Shown: piece by piece, positions 1 through 6,764 of the stretch
How positions within the stretch are numbered: the first letter of the stretch is position 1
Layout of the letters: every line of letters begins with the position of its first letter
Notes under the pieces: model-generated
Databases searched by the model: none
What the model saw: only the letters and a program-made list of their open reading frames with translations
What the model was told of the DNA's origin: nothing
DNA from: Chromatiales bacterium
Lineage (GTDB): Bacteria; Pseudomonadota; Gammaproteobacteria; Chromatiales; Chromatiaceae
DNA length: 8,467 nt
Assembly (NCBI GenBank): GCA_024639625.1
Contig: JAHEIA010000107.1
Span: 1-8,467, forward strand
Reading direction: 5' to 3'
Translations under genes and position numbers: made by a program

Positions 1-405
1 CAGCTTTCCCCGTCGGGCCTTGGCATCAAGGCGTCTTTTCTGGGAACCGCGCGTCGGCGCGGTCGGCCGCCGGAATTTCCTTACCTTGGTGACCGTAGCG
101 ATCAACTCGCGAAGCCGGCGCAGGGCTTCCGCCCGATTCTTTTCCTGGCTCCGATATTGCTGGGATTTGATGACCACGACACCGAGCTTGGAGATGCGCT
201 GGTCGTGGAGCGCCAACAAACGCTGTTTGTAGAGGTGCGGCAGGGACGAGCCTCGAACGTCGAAGCGCAGATGGACGGCGGAGGAAACTTTGTTTACGTG
301 TTGCCCGCCGACTCCTTGGGCACGAACAGCGGTAATCTCGATCTCCCGTGCCGGGATGCTAAGGTCGTTCGAGATGCGTAGCGTGGTTTCCCCGTCCGAG
401 TACAT
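1..405 (-). CDS. arfB: Peptidyl-tRNA hydrolase ArfB (YaeJ), 3' end cut by window edge
   Basis: ArfB frees ribosomes stalled on mRNAs without a stop codon: its C-terminal tail enters the empty mRNA channel and its GGQ loop hydrolyses the peptidyl-tRNA. I read 135 open codons on the minus strand. They start with [12 protein letters not shown] and continue with [19 protein letters not shown] and [14 protein letters not shown]. The GGQ catalytic motif sits at about residues 33-35, followed by the HVNK stretch typical of class I release-factor domains. The later part ([12 protein letters not shown], then a basic tail with [23 protein letters not shown]) matches the lysine/arginine-rich ribosome-binding tail of E. 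coli YaeJ, which is 140 aa, so only a few residues and the stop should lie beyond base 1. The absence of other release-factor domains excludes RF1/RF2. The ATG at 405-403 has an SD-like GGGGAGGAG directly upstream (416-408), with somewhat short spacing. It is divergent from hisI. Confidence 0.93.
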   Translation of the reverse strand, partial: MYSDGETTLRISNDLSIPAREIEITAVRAQGVGGQHVNKVSSAVHLRFDVRGSSLPHLYKQRLLALHDQRISKLGVVVIKSQQYRSQEKNRAEALRRLRELIATVTKVRKFRRPTAPTRGSQKRRLDAKARRGKL

Positions 406-550
406 GACTCCTCCCCAGATTGCCCGCCCGCCGACTGCGCCTCTCTCCCTCCAGGTTCCGCTCAGCCAGGCTTCGCGACCGGAGCGTCATCGGCAGCAAC
501 GGCAGGCTTGGCGGTCGCACCGGGTGCGATCGATCGTGCTTAGGATGAAA

Positions 551-559
551 TGCTATAGT
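551..559 (+). promoter_or_regulatory. Candidate extended -10 promoter for hisI-hisG
   Basis: TGCTATAGT reads as an extended -10 element (TGn followed by TATAGT at 554-559). It would place a transcription start near 566, giving a leader of about 29 nt before the hisI ATG. No good -35 is seen 16-18 bp upstream (cgatcg). Extended -10 promoters can manage without one. No histidine-rich leader peptide or attenuator hairpin is visible between this element and hisI. This is prediction only. Confidence 0.35.
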
Positions 560-594
560 AGCGGTTTCCAGAAACATTTTGCGGCTTGCGAAAC

Positions 595-993
595 ATGCTC
601 CTGTCAGAAGAAATCAAGAATATCATCGACTTCACCAAGGGGAACGGCCTCGTTACGGCGATCGCCCAGGACGCGCAGAGCGGAGAGATCCTGATGGTGG
701 CCAATATGAATCCGGACTCCCTGGCCCGAACGCTCGAAACTGGGGAAGCGGTGTACTGGAGCCGTTCCCGCGGGAAGCTTTGGCATAAGGGCGAGGAAAG
801 CGGCAACGTACAGCGGGTGAAAGAGCTGTATATCGACTGCGACGGTGATGCGGTGCTCATAAAAGTGGAGCAGGTCGGCGGCGCGGCATGTCACACGGGG
901 AAGCGCAGCTGTTTCTTCCGCAAGCTGGAGGACGGCATCGTGCAGGACGTCGGGCAACAGGTTTTCGATCCCGCAGAGGTGTACCGCAAATGA
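595..993 (+). CDS. hisI: Phosphoribosyl-AMP cyclohydrolase HisI
   Basis: Third step of histidine biosynthesis: opens the adenine ring of phosphoribosyl-AMP to give ProFAR, in the cytoplasm. The 132-aa protein has the single-domain HisI length and lacks the fused HisE pyrophosphohydrolase domain of enteric HisIE. Visible family motifs are MVANMN (34-39), [17 protein letters not shown] (54-70), DCDGD (81-85, Mg ligands D81, D83 and D85) and the Zn cysteines C82, C99 and C106 in [12 protein letters not shown]. The active site is therefore complete. A short tail ([10 protein letters not shown]) follows; in my memory such tails are common in deltaproteobacterial and planctomycete HisI. I chose the ATG at 595 because it fits the family N-terminus. 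No clear Shine-Dalgarno precedes it, and an in-frame TTG at 586 is possible. Its TGA overlaps the hisG start. Confidence 0.95.
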   Translation: MLLSEEIKNIIDFTKGNGLVTAIAQDAQSGEILMVANMNPDSLARTLETGEAVYWSRSRGKLWHKGEESGNVQRVKELYIDCDGDAVLIKVEQVGGAACHTGKRSCFFRKLEDGIVQDVGQQVFDPAEVYRK

Positions 994-1874
994 TGACGGA
1001 CGAAGGCCGGCTGCGCTTGGGGGTCCCCAAGGGCAGTCTGCAGGAAACGACGAAGAAACTATTCGGCTTGGCCGGGTTCAATCTGCGCATCTCGGGGCGA
1101 TCGTACTACCCCGATCTCGATGACCCGGAGATCCAGTGCATCCTCATCCGCCCCCAAGAGATGGCACGCTATGTGGAACAGGGCATCCTGGACTGCGCCA
1201 TCACGGGTCTGGACTGGCTGTTGGAGACCGGCGCCGACGTGTCCGAACTCGCCGACCTCAAGGCACCCTGGCCGAACTACGGGACTGTCCGCTGGGTAAT
1301 GGCGGCCAAGGAAGACTCTTCCTTCAACGACGTCAAAGATCTGCAGGGGAAGCGCATCGCCACCGAGGCGGTGGGCATGACCAACCGCTTTCTTGCACAG
1401 CACGGGGTCAGCGCGGACGTGGAGTTCTCCTGGGGTGCCACCGAAGTCAAACCGCCGATCCTAGCCGACGCTATCGTCGACGTCTCGGAAACCGGCTCCA
1501 GCCTGCGCGCAAACGACCTCAAGATCCTGCACGTGGTCCTGGAAAGCACTCCACGTTTCATCGCCAACCACACATCCCTCGAGGTCGCCTGGAAGCGGGC
1601 CAAGATCGATCGCCTGCTGATGCTGCTCCGGGGCGCGATCGCTGCTGCGACGCGGGTCACCCTGGCGATGAACGTCCCCAGGGAATGCATCGAGGGGGTG
1701 CTCTCGCTATTGCCCGCCCTGAGCACGCCTACGGTCTCCACACTGGCCGACGAGAACTGGGTCGACATCAGCACCGTGGTCGAGGAGAAGTTGGTGCGCG
1801 ACCTCATGCCCCAGCTCTACACGGCCGGCGCCAGGGGCATCATCGAGATGCCCATCAACAAGATCATCGAGTAA
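990..1874 (+). CDS. hisG: ATP phosphoribosyltransferase HisG, long form
   Basis: Catalyses the committed first step of histidine synthesis, ATP + PRPP to phosphoribosyl-ATP. The 294-aa length is that of the long form with a C-terminal ACT-like regulatory domain, so it should not need HisZ. The N-terminal catalytic part opens with [12 protein letters not shown] (8-19). The PRPP-binding signature is [16 protein letters not shown] (160-175). The C-terminal domain runs from about 215 and ends [16 protein letters not shown], the usual site of histidine feedback inhibition. Motifs such as SRSYFP-like [12 protein letters not shown] (36-47) and [11 protein letters not shown] (144-154) recall the HisG of deltaproteobacteria and related phyla more than E. 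coli HisG; this is from memory, not a search. The start ATG at 990 overlaps the hisI TGA (ATGA), implying translational coupling; a second in-frame ATG follows at 993. No SD-like sequence other than hisI coding sequence is evident. Confidence 0.95.
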   Translation: MMTDEGRLRLGVPKGSLQETTKKLFGLAGFNLRISGRSYYPDLDDPEIQCILIRPQEMARYVEQGILDCAITGLDWLLETGADVSELADLKAPWPNYGTVRWVMAAKEDSSFNDVKDLQGKRIATEAVGMTNRFLAQHGVSADVEFSWGATEVKPPILADAIVDVSETGSSLRANDLKILHVVLESTPRFIANHTSLEVAWKRAKIDRLLMLLRGAIAAATRVTLAMNVPRECIEGVLSLLPALSTPTVSTLADENWVDISTVVEEKLVRDLMPQLYTAGARGIIEMPINKIIE

Positions 1875-1892
1875 AGTTGCGCTGACCCGGGT

Positions 1893-2603
1893 TCAGGATT
1901 CCGCTAAGCGCTGGGTAGCCAACCAGCGCTGTAACAACACATCCATGAGGGCGTTGTTCTCCCGGAACAGGCTCTCCGGTTGGCCAAGGATGGTTGCCGC
2001 CGATTGCACATAGCGGGCCGGCACCAGCTCGTGCGCGTCCCGCCGCGCCAGCATTTCCACCCAATCCGGACGCACCTCGAGATGGAATTGCAGAGCGAGG
2101 ACATTGTTCCAAAAGAATCCCTGGTTCTCGAAAGCGGCGCTTCGCGCGAGACGCACCGCGCCTTGCGGCAGGTCGTAGGTATCGGCATGCCAAAGATAGG
2201 TAACGAAACGGGGCGGTAGCGCAGCGCCGATCCGGGTATCGAGGCTCTCCCGGGCGCTTTCCAGCTCGAACCAGCCGATCTCCTTGTGTGGTCCCTGATA
2301 GGTCCTGGCGCCCAGAACGTCGGCCAGGAGCTGCGCACCAAGACAGATCCCAAGCACCGGTTTTCCGCCCGCTATGAAGCGCGCCAGGTAGCGTTTCTCG
2401 CGCGCGAGCCAAGGGTAACGCTGCTCCTGCCAGGCGCTCATCGGCCCGCCTAGAACCACCAGGCAATCGACGCTGCGTGGGTTCGGCAGCCGGGCCGCGC
2501 CGGGGACTAAGGTACAGGCCCAATCGTGCCCGTGGCGCGCTGCCCATTCCGGAAAGTAGTCACGCCCCGAGTACTCCGTATGTTGGAAGCAGTGGATCCT
2601 CAT
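1893..2603 (-). CDS. Class I glutamine amidotransferase-like protein (GMP synthase GATase-type)
   Basis: The 236-aa single-domain protein is of the GuaA-type class I glutamine amidotransferase fold. It has the oxyanion-strand motif VVLGGPMSAW (49-58), the nucleophile elbow GICLGAQLLA with Cys87, and the catalytic pair His174/Glu176 in LQFHLEVRPDW. A complete Cys-His-Glu triad implies a working glutaminase or isopeptidase-like hydrolase. There is no synthetase domain, so it is not GuaA itself. Stand-alone members are usually annotated 'type 1 glutamine amidotransferase' and act in cytoplasmic amide or gamma-glutamyl metabolism with unknown acceptors; I cannot assign the substrate. ATG at 2603-2601 starts right at the first beta strand (MRIHCFQHTEYSG); no strong Shine-Dalgarno is visible. 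It is convergent with hisG, leaving only 18 bp, and has no co-directional neighbour, so no partner is suggested by context. Confidence 0.88.
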   Translation of the reverse strand: MRIHCFQHTEYSGRDYFPEWAARHGHDWACTLVPGAARLPNPRSVDCLVVLGGPMSAWQEQRYPWLAREKRYLARFIAGGKPVLGICLGAQLLADVLGARTYQGPHKEIGWFELESARESLDTRIGAALPPRFVTYLWHADTYDLPQGAVRLARSAAFENQGFFWNNVLALQFHLEVRPDWVEMLARRDAHELVPARYVQSAATILGQPESLFRENNALMDVLLQRWLATQRLAES

Positions 2604-2894
2604 GGCGGCTTGTCGTTCCGATCTCCCAATGCTTCGTCACGGCGCCGTACCCTAGCCCTGCGCAGCCCCCGCGGGCGCGCAGCAATGTGTGACAAGACCC
2701 GAACATCGACCGTTCCCGACTGCGCTCGGCGTCTCTGATCCGGGACCCGCAATCCGCGTCCCGTTTGCCTGCAAATTGGCGAGATCGGTTTTGCGTCCCG
2801 CTCCGCCGTCGGATAACCCATTGGCGTCAGAAGATTAGCGCGCGACTTCCCCGAGGGCATAGTCTTGCGGTAGCCAAACTTGGAGTCAACCAAC
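2604..2894. other. Intergenic stretch between divergent GATase and small ORF
   Basis: 291 bp without a convincing long gene. The open frames in it are arginine/proline-rich and look non-coding. It must hold promoters for the minus-strand amidotransferase gene and for the plus-strand 35-codon ORF, but I cannot pick clear -35/-10 pairs. One short hairpin can be drawn: CGGGAC at 2741-2746 with GTCCCG at 2758-2763, an 11-nt loop and only TTT after it, too weak to call a terminator. Confidence 0.4.
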
Positions 2895-3002
2895 ATGAAA
2901 CACGCCGGCGACTGGAACAGGCTCTATCTATGGGTCGTACTCGGACTATTCGCTGCACCCGCGGCGTTCTACATTCTCGCCCTCTATGTCTCCCTGCTGT
3001 GA
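2895..3002 (+). CDS. Small single-span membrane protein, 35 aa, unknown
   Basis: I do not recognise this gene. The ORF begins MKHAGDWNRLYL and continues as one uninterrupted hydrophobic stretch (about residues 10-35: LYLWVVLGLFAAPAAFYILA and on) to the stop TGA at 3000-3002. It predicts a single transmembrane helix that fills almost the whole protein, with a short N-terminus whose positive residues (K2, R9) suggest a cytoplasmic N-end. Support for translation: an ATG preceded by GGAG (2882-2885) at 9-nt spacing, and an in-frame TAG at 2871-2873 that limits upstream extension. The size resembles small subunits or modulators of membrane complexes, but there is no sequence basis for naming one. 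It converges on the permease gene, 25 bp between stops. The hydrophobic run could be chance, though combined with the SD it is persuasive. Confidence 0.6.
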   Translation: MKHAGDWNRLYLWVVLGLFAAPAAFYILALYVSLL

Positions 3003-3027
3003 GGCAAGGGCTGAGAGTGGGGCCGCA

Positions 3028-4800
3028 TCAAAAGGGCCACACCAGGGGCGCCAGCAACACCGTGACGCTGCCTACCAGCACCGTCAGCGGGAGACCGATG
3101 CGCAGATAATCGAAAAAACGATAGCCGCCCGGCCCGAAGACCATGAGGTTCGTCTGGTAGCCGATCGGACTCGCGAAACTCGCCGATGCCGCCACCATGA
3201 TGGTGACGGCGAATGGCAGAAGGCTAGCGCCGGTGGTTTCGGCAACGGCGATCGCGATCGGAAACATCAGTACGGCAGCCGCATTGTTGGTGATCAAGGC
3301 AGTGAAGACCGCGGTCATCAGATACACCATTGCCAAGGCGGCCCAGGGGCTACCCGTCCCCAAGGCGGCCAAGCCGTCCGCCACTGCCACAGCCGCTCCG
3401 GACACATGCAGGGCCTGACCGATGCCGAAAGATGCCGCAATAACCAGCAGCACCTGCCAGTCGACCCGTCGCCGGGCGACGCGGCCCGTGATGCAGCGCG
3501 TGATGATCATCAGCCCCGCGGCGAGCATGGCCGCCTGCAGCATACTCAGCCAACCCAGGCTCACGACCGTAACCATGGCGGCCAGGATCAGCAACGCCAC
3601 ATACGCCCGCTCGTGGCGCGGCGGGGCCGAGTCCTCTAAGGCGCTGAGCAGGAAGAAATCGCGAAGATTCCGGTGCTGCTCGACGAAGGATGGATGCGCC
3701 TCCAGCAACAGGGTATCGCCCGGGCGCAGCACGATGTCGCCGAGTTTCTTGTTCAGCCGCTCCCCGTTGCGCGCTACCGCGATCACCGCCGCGTTGTACA
3801 GGGTGCGGAAGCGACCCTCACGGATGCTCTTGCCTACCATTGGACAGCTATCGGATACCACCGCCTCGATCAGACAGCGCTCGGGCCGCGGTACGTCCAG
3901 CTTGAAGATCTGCTCGGTCGCGGGTGCCAAACCCCGGATCTTCTGCAGGTCGACAATCGACTCAACGATCCCCGCGAAGACCAACCGGTCGTTGCCCTTG
4001 AGCCTTTCTAGAGGACCAACAGCGGGGATCAAGTGCCCGCCCCGCTGCACCTCGATCAAGTACATGCCCGGCAACTGCCGAAGCCCTGCGGCCTCCACGG
4101 TCTTTCCTTCGAGCGGGCTGTTGGGCGCAACCAGCATCTCTACCGTATACTCGCGCGCATCCGCATCTGGGCTGATCACCGGTTTACGCTCCGGCAGCAA
4201 GCGACGGCTCGCCAGCAGAATATACCCCAGCGTTAGCAATGCGACCGGCAAACCGACCCAGGCAACATCGAACATTCCGAGTCCCTGGCGATGCGCCGTC
4301 TCCGCCATCAACAGACCATTGATGACCAGGTTGGTGCTGCTTCCGATGAGGGTGCAGGTGCCGCCCGCGATAGCGGCAAAGCTCAACGGCATCATCAACT
4401 TCGATACCGATAGGCGGTATTTCTTCGCCCAGTCGTTCACCGCGGGGATCAGCATCGCGACCACCGGTGTATTGTTAAGGAAGGCACTCATGGTGGCTAC
4501 GGGGGCCATCAAACGCAGCTGCGCCTCGGCGAGTGAGCGCGGTTTGCCCAGCACGGACTGGGCGAGCCAGCCGATGCCACCGGTTTCATAGAGCCCAGCT
4601 GCGACGATATAGAGAGCGCCGACGGTGACCATGCCCTCGTTGGATAGCCCTGACAGCGCCTGTTCCGGTGTGATCACCCCAACCACGAGGAGCAAGGTCA
4701 CGCCGCCAAGCAAGGCAATATCGGTCGCCCACCGGGTGAAGAGGAAAACGCCCGATAGCAAGAATACGACGCCGATCGTAAACCAAGCTTCCCAGCTCAT
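3028..4800 (-). CDS. SLC13/DASS-type permease with two RCK_C (TrkA-C) domains
   Basis: The 590-aa inner-membrane transporter belongs to the SLC13 (divalent anion:Na+ symporter) part of the ion transporter superfamily, and its layout resembles E. coli YfbS. Two membrane halves, about 1-200 and 398-590, flank two cytosolic RCK_C domains at about 215-297 and 301-385. Each half has a re-entrant hairpin and substrate/Na+ motif: FLNNTPVVAMLIP (107-119) with IGSSTNLVI (152-160), and ITNNAAAVLMFP (503-514) with SPIGYQTNLMV (544-554). Substrates in this family include sulfate, dicarboxylates and other oxyanions; the sequence does not tell which. RCK_C domains bind small ligands in other transporters, so allosteric control is likely but inferred. 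The ATG at 4800 starts just before TM1 as in relatives. In-frame ATG at 4839 would add MEPLLAVDCCCKN; neither start has a good SD, and the frame stays open to 4938. Divergent from the PilZ gene. Confidence 0.92.
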   Translation of the reverse strand: MSWEAWFTIGVVFLLSGVFLFTRWATDIALLGGVTLLLVVGVITPEQALSGLSNEGMVTVGALYIVAAGLYETGGIGWLAQSVLGKPRSLAEAQLRLMAPVATMSAFLNNTPVVAMLIPAVNDWAKKYRLSVSKLMMPLSFAAIAGGTCTLIGSSTNLVINGLLMAETAHRQGLGMFDVAWVGLPVALLTLGYILLASRRLLPERKPVISPDADAREYTVEMLVAPNSPLEGKTVEAAGLRQLPGMYLIEVQRGGHLIPAVGPLERLKGNDRLVFAGIVESIVDLQKIRGLAPATEQIFKLDVPRPERCLIEAVVSDSCPMVGKSIREGRFRTLYNAAVIAVARNGERLNKKLGDIVLRPGDTLLLEAHPSFVEQHRNLRDFFLLSALEDSAPPRHERAYVALLILAAMVTVVSLGWLSMLQAAMLAAGLMIITRCITGRVARRRVDWQVLLVIAASFGIGQALHVSGAAVAVADGLAALGTGSPWAALAMVYLMTAVFTALITNNAAAVLMFPIAIAVAETTGASLLPFAVTIMVAASASFASPIGYQTNLMVFGPGGYRFFDYLRIGLPLTVLVGSVTVLLAPLVWPF

Positions 4801-5028
4801 GTTTTTGCAACAACAGTCGACAGCAAGTAGAGGTTCCATCCGCGAAAGGACAATTAGACCGGAGTCTACTGCGGAACGGCGGATTGCGTAAGAGTCGGCG
4901 TCCAAGCATTCGCCAGAGCTGAATACAAAAAGCCACAATCGGAGGTAAACAATTGTTTCCTAAGCATTCCCATCACGCCGGGCTGACATACAATTTTCTC
5001 TAGGCAACAAGGAGGAGCAGCGATTTCC
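4801..5028. promoter_or_regulatory. Divergent control region, permease / PilZ gene
   Basis: 228 bp that must serve both divergent genes and is visibly AT-richer on its right side. It holds a perfect 12-bp palindrome AAACAATTGTTT at 4947-4958, which is a possible operator; a TACAAT -10-like hexamer at 4989-4994 reading toward the PilZ gene, without a good -35 at the proper distance; and the strong SD GGAGGAG at 5011-5017 of the PilZ gene. A second GGAGG at 4941-4945 precedes a 16-codon TTG ORF (4953-5003). No convincing promoter for the permease was found. Confidence 0.4.
4947..4958. repeat. Perfect 12-bp palindrome AAACAATTGTTT
   Basis: The two 6-bp arms are exactly complementary and the symmetry stops at the flanking bases (T4946, C4959). 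It sits 31 bp upstream of a TACAAT -10-like hexamer and between divergent genes, where a dimeric repressor or activator could bind. AT-rich 12-mers of this sort also arise by chance, so operator function is only inferred. Confidence 0.35.
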
Positions 5029-5442
5029 ATGCGCAAATTTATTCGCCATCCCACGGGCATGCCCATCGATTACGCAGTTGCTGGTCGCATGCCGCGAAGG
5101 CGAGAACCTTTACGCAACGTCGGCCAGGGGGGGCTCTGCTTCCAATCCGAGGCGAGTTTGGATCCGGGCACCCGGATCCATGTCACGATACCGGTGCGCG
5201 AACCTCCGTTCGAGGCGGACGCCACCGTGGTCTGGAGCAGAATGCAACGCGATCACTATGAGATCGGGGTGAAATTCGAGCAACGCGCCGCCAGGTTCGC
5301 CCTGCGAATGATCGAACAGATTTGTCACATCGAGCAGTACCGAATGGAGGTTCTGCGCAGGGAAAACAGGACCCTGACCCGCGAACAGGCGGCGCAGGAA
5401 TGGATCACCAAATACGCGAACCGATTTCCGCCCGCCAACTAA
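5029..5442 (+). CDS. PilZ-domain protein
   Basis: The 137-aa cytoplasmic protein is of the PilZ fold, used in bacteria as a c-di-GMP receptor for motility, adhesion and polysaccharide control. The N-terminal arginine motif RxxxR is present as R2-KFI-R6. The second motif, usually [D/N]xSxxG, reads N30-V-G-Q-G-G35, so the serine is replaced by glycine. Beta-barrel strands follow (LDPGTRIHVTIP at 44-55, ADATVVWSR at 63-71, YEIGVKF at 77-83). A helical C-terminal extension (about 86-132, RMIEQICHIEQYRMEV and QEWITKYA) is characteristic of a gammaproteobacterial PilZ subfamily known to me only as hypothetical. The ATG at 5029 has a strong SD, GGAGGAG at 5011-5017, with 11-nt spacing. It stands alone, divergent from the permease and separated by 221 bp from the next gene. 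Binding of c-di-GMP is uncertain because of the motif change. Confidence 0.88.
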   Translation: MRKFIRHPTGMPIDYAVAGRMPRRREPLRNVGQGGLCFQSEASLDPGTRIHVTIPVREPPFEADATVVWSRMQRDHYEIGVKFEQRAARFALRMIEQICHIEQYRMEVLRRENRTLTREQAAQEWITKYANRFPPAN

Positions 5443-5582
5443 GCGCGACACCCAACCTACCTCGGCGTTCCAGCTACTGAGAACCGCCGGATTGCTACAC
5501 CGTCCGGCAGAAGCCGCCACACCTACCCGACACAACCTTGCGGCCGTTCCGCCTCCCCGGTCCGCCCCCGCCGAGTCCCGGG

Positions 5583-5611
5583 TTAAACAGGTCGGGGGAG
5601 AGGCGTATCAT
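5583..5611 (+). promoter_or_regulatory. Candidate sigma70-type promoter for the exported Ntn-hydrolase
   Basis: TTAAAC (5583-5588) and TATCAT (5606-5611) are separated by exactly 17 bp. The -10 matches consensus at five of six positions, the -35 at three. It would start transcription near 5618 and give a leader of about 45 nt. The tandem repeat GCGGGAAA x2 (5621-5636) would then lie at the very 5' end of the transcript. Confidence 0.4.
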
Positions 5612-5620
5612 GGATTGGTA

Positions 5621-5636
5621 GCGGGAAAGCGGGAAA
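5621..5636 (+). repeat. Tandem direct repeat GCGGGAAA x2
   Basis: Two adjacent exact 8-bp copies lie just downstream of the predicted promoter and about 27 bp before the start codon of the choloylglycine-hydrolase family gene. They may be a leader element or simply a chance duplication. Confidence 0.5.
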
Positions 5637-5663
5637 GGTGCAATACCGGCCCTGGAAGTAGGG

Positions 5664-6764
5664 ATGAATATCTATCTTGGCCTCATCGTTTGCGCGGTCT
5701 GTCTTGCCCCCGGGTCTTCTTGCGCGGACAAGCTGGGGTCTTGTACTGCGTTTTCTTTAGCCAGCGGCGATGCGATCGTCGTCGGCAAGAACTATGATTG
5801 GCACTTCGGGGCCGGGCTGTTGATCGCGAATCAGCGCGGCGTTCGGAAACAGGCGGCCGTGGACAGCGAATATTTCGGCCAACCGGTTACCTGGCGCTCC
5901 CGATTCGGCAGCTTGACATTCAACCAGTTCGGCCGCGAGTTCCCGGAAGGGGGTATGAACGAGGCAGGCCTGGTCGTGCAGGGGTTATCACTGCCGGCCA
6001 CCGGGTATCCTGAGCCGGACCAGCGTCCGGCGATCTCCTCCGCCCAGTGGATCCAGTACCAGCTGGACAATTCTGCTTCGGTCGCCGAGGTTCTGGAAAG
6101 CGATCGTGCGCTGCGCATCAGTCCGTCGCCGCATTACGGCGGCAGCCATTATTTCGTTTGTGACCGCAGCGCTACCTGCGCGAGCATCGAATTCATCGAC
6201 GGCGCTACGATCACGCACAGCGACGCCAGAATGCCGGTGAAGGTCCTGACCAACACGCCGTACGCGCTCTCACTCTGGTCCTGGATGATGGGGGTGCAGC
6301 CGGAGCGGGATCCGATGGGGTCGTTGCAGCGCTTCATGGTTGCCGCCAACCGCCTGAGCGGTCCTCCGGTCAGCGGCGACCCCATCCTGGTTTCCACCGC
6401 CTTTGAGATCTTGCGGGAGGTTCGGGATCTTGGAGCGGCAACCCAATGGAGCATCGTCTACGACATCCCGGCACGCCGGGTCAGCTTTCACACAACAGAA
6501 AACCCCTCGATTCGGTACATCGACCTGGGACGCCTAGACTTTTCCTGCGGAGGCCCGGTGAAGATACTGGATGTCAACACCTCTGGGGCCGGTCCGCTGA
6601 ATCAGGAGTTGCAGAGCTACTCCTGGGAGATCAATCGTGACCTCGTCGCCAAGGCGCTAAGTCTGAGCTTCGGCGACACTGTGAGCCAGGAGGAACTCGA
6701 TCGAGCCGCCAAAGATATCGCCCGCTATCCGGAGACCATGATCTGTGACAGCCCAAACCACTGA
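5664..6764 (+). CDS. Exported linear amide C-N hydrolase (choloylglycine hydrolase / penicillin V acylase family)
   Basis: The 366-aa N-terminal-nucleophile hydrolase cleaves linear amide bonds; known relatives act on bile salts, penicillin V or N-acyl homoserine lactones. Residues 1-21 look like a Sec signal peptide (hydrophobic core IYLGLIVCAVCLAP, possible cleavage after SSCA), so it should act in the periplasm. The nucleophile is Cys27 in GSCTAFSL, which must become N-terminal after removal of the leader and a few more residues, as in other Gram-negative family members. Further family positions are GKNYDW with D45 (bile salt hydrolases have Arg before the N, here Lys42), GGMNEAGLVVQG with N99, and LTNTPY with N197. 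The substrate is not readable from sequence. The ATG at 5664 has GGAAG at 5654-5658 upstream with 5-nt spacing. It is flanked by non-coding stretches and appears monocistronic. Confidence 0.9.
   Translation: MNIYLGLIVCAVCLAPGSSCADKLGSCTAFSLASGDAIVVGKNYDWHFGAGLLIANQRGVRKQAAVDSEYFGQPVTWRSRFGSLTFNQFGREFPEGGMNEAGLVVQGLSLPATGYPEPDQRPAISSAQWIQYQLDNSASVAEVLESDRALRISPSPHYGGSHYFVCDRSATCASIEFIDGATITHSDARMPVKVLTNTPYALSLWSWMMGVQPERDPMGSLQRFMVAANRLSGPPVSGDPILVSTAFEILREVRDLGAATQWSIVYDIPARRVSFHTTENPSIRYIDLGRLDFSCGGPVKILDVNTSGAGPLNQELQSYSWEINRDLVAKALSLSFGDTVSQEELDRAAKDIARYPETMICDSPNH

Noticed and set aside
1136..1885. 249-aa plus-strand frame inside hisG
   Set aside because: It is a +1-type shadow of hisG, rich in Arg, Gly and His, with no recognisable motif.
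1881..1895. TGACCCGGGTTCA near-palindrome between hisG and the amidotransferase gene
   Set aside because: It is short and imperfect, overlaps the stop codon of the minus-strand gene, and has no T tract.
1864..2547. 227-aa minus-strand frame overlapping the amidotransferase
   Set aside because: It runs in another frame of the same strand; the 1893-2603 frame carries the complete Cys-His-Glu triad.
2741..2763. Hairpin CGGGAC-11 nt-GTCCCG as terminator
   Set aside because: The stem is only 6 bp, has a long loop and is followed by just three T; it is also not at the end of any gene.
3422..4591. 389-aa plus-strand open frame opposite the permease
   Set aside because: It lies wholly antisense to the SLC13-type gene, whose domains and motifs are unmistakable; its Ser/Arg/Pro-rich translation resembles nothing and is a GC-bias shadow.
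5673..5723. Lipoprotein signal (GSSC at Cys20) for the Ntn-hydrolase
   Set aside because: The -3 position is Gly rather than a Leu/Val/Ile-type lipobox residue, and an acylated Cys20 would leave the nucleophile Cys27 internal.
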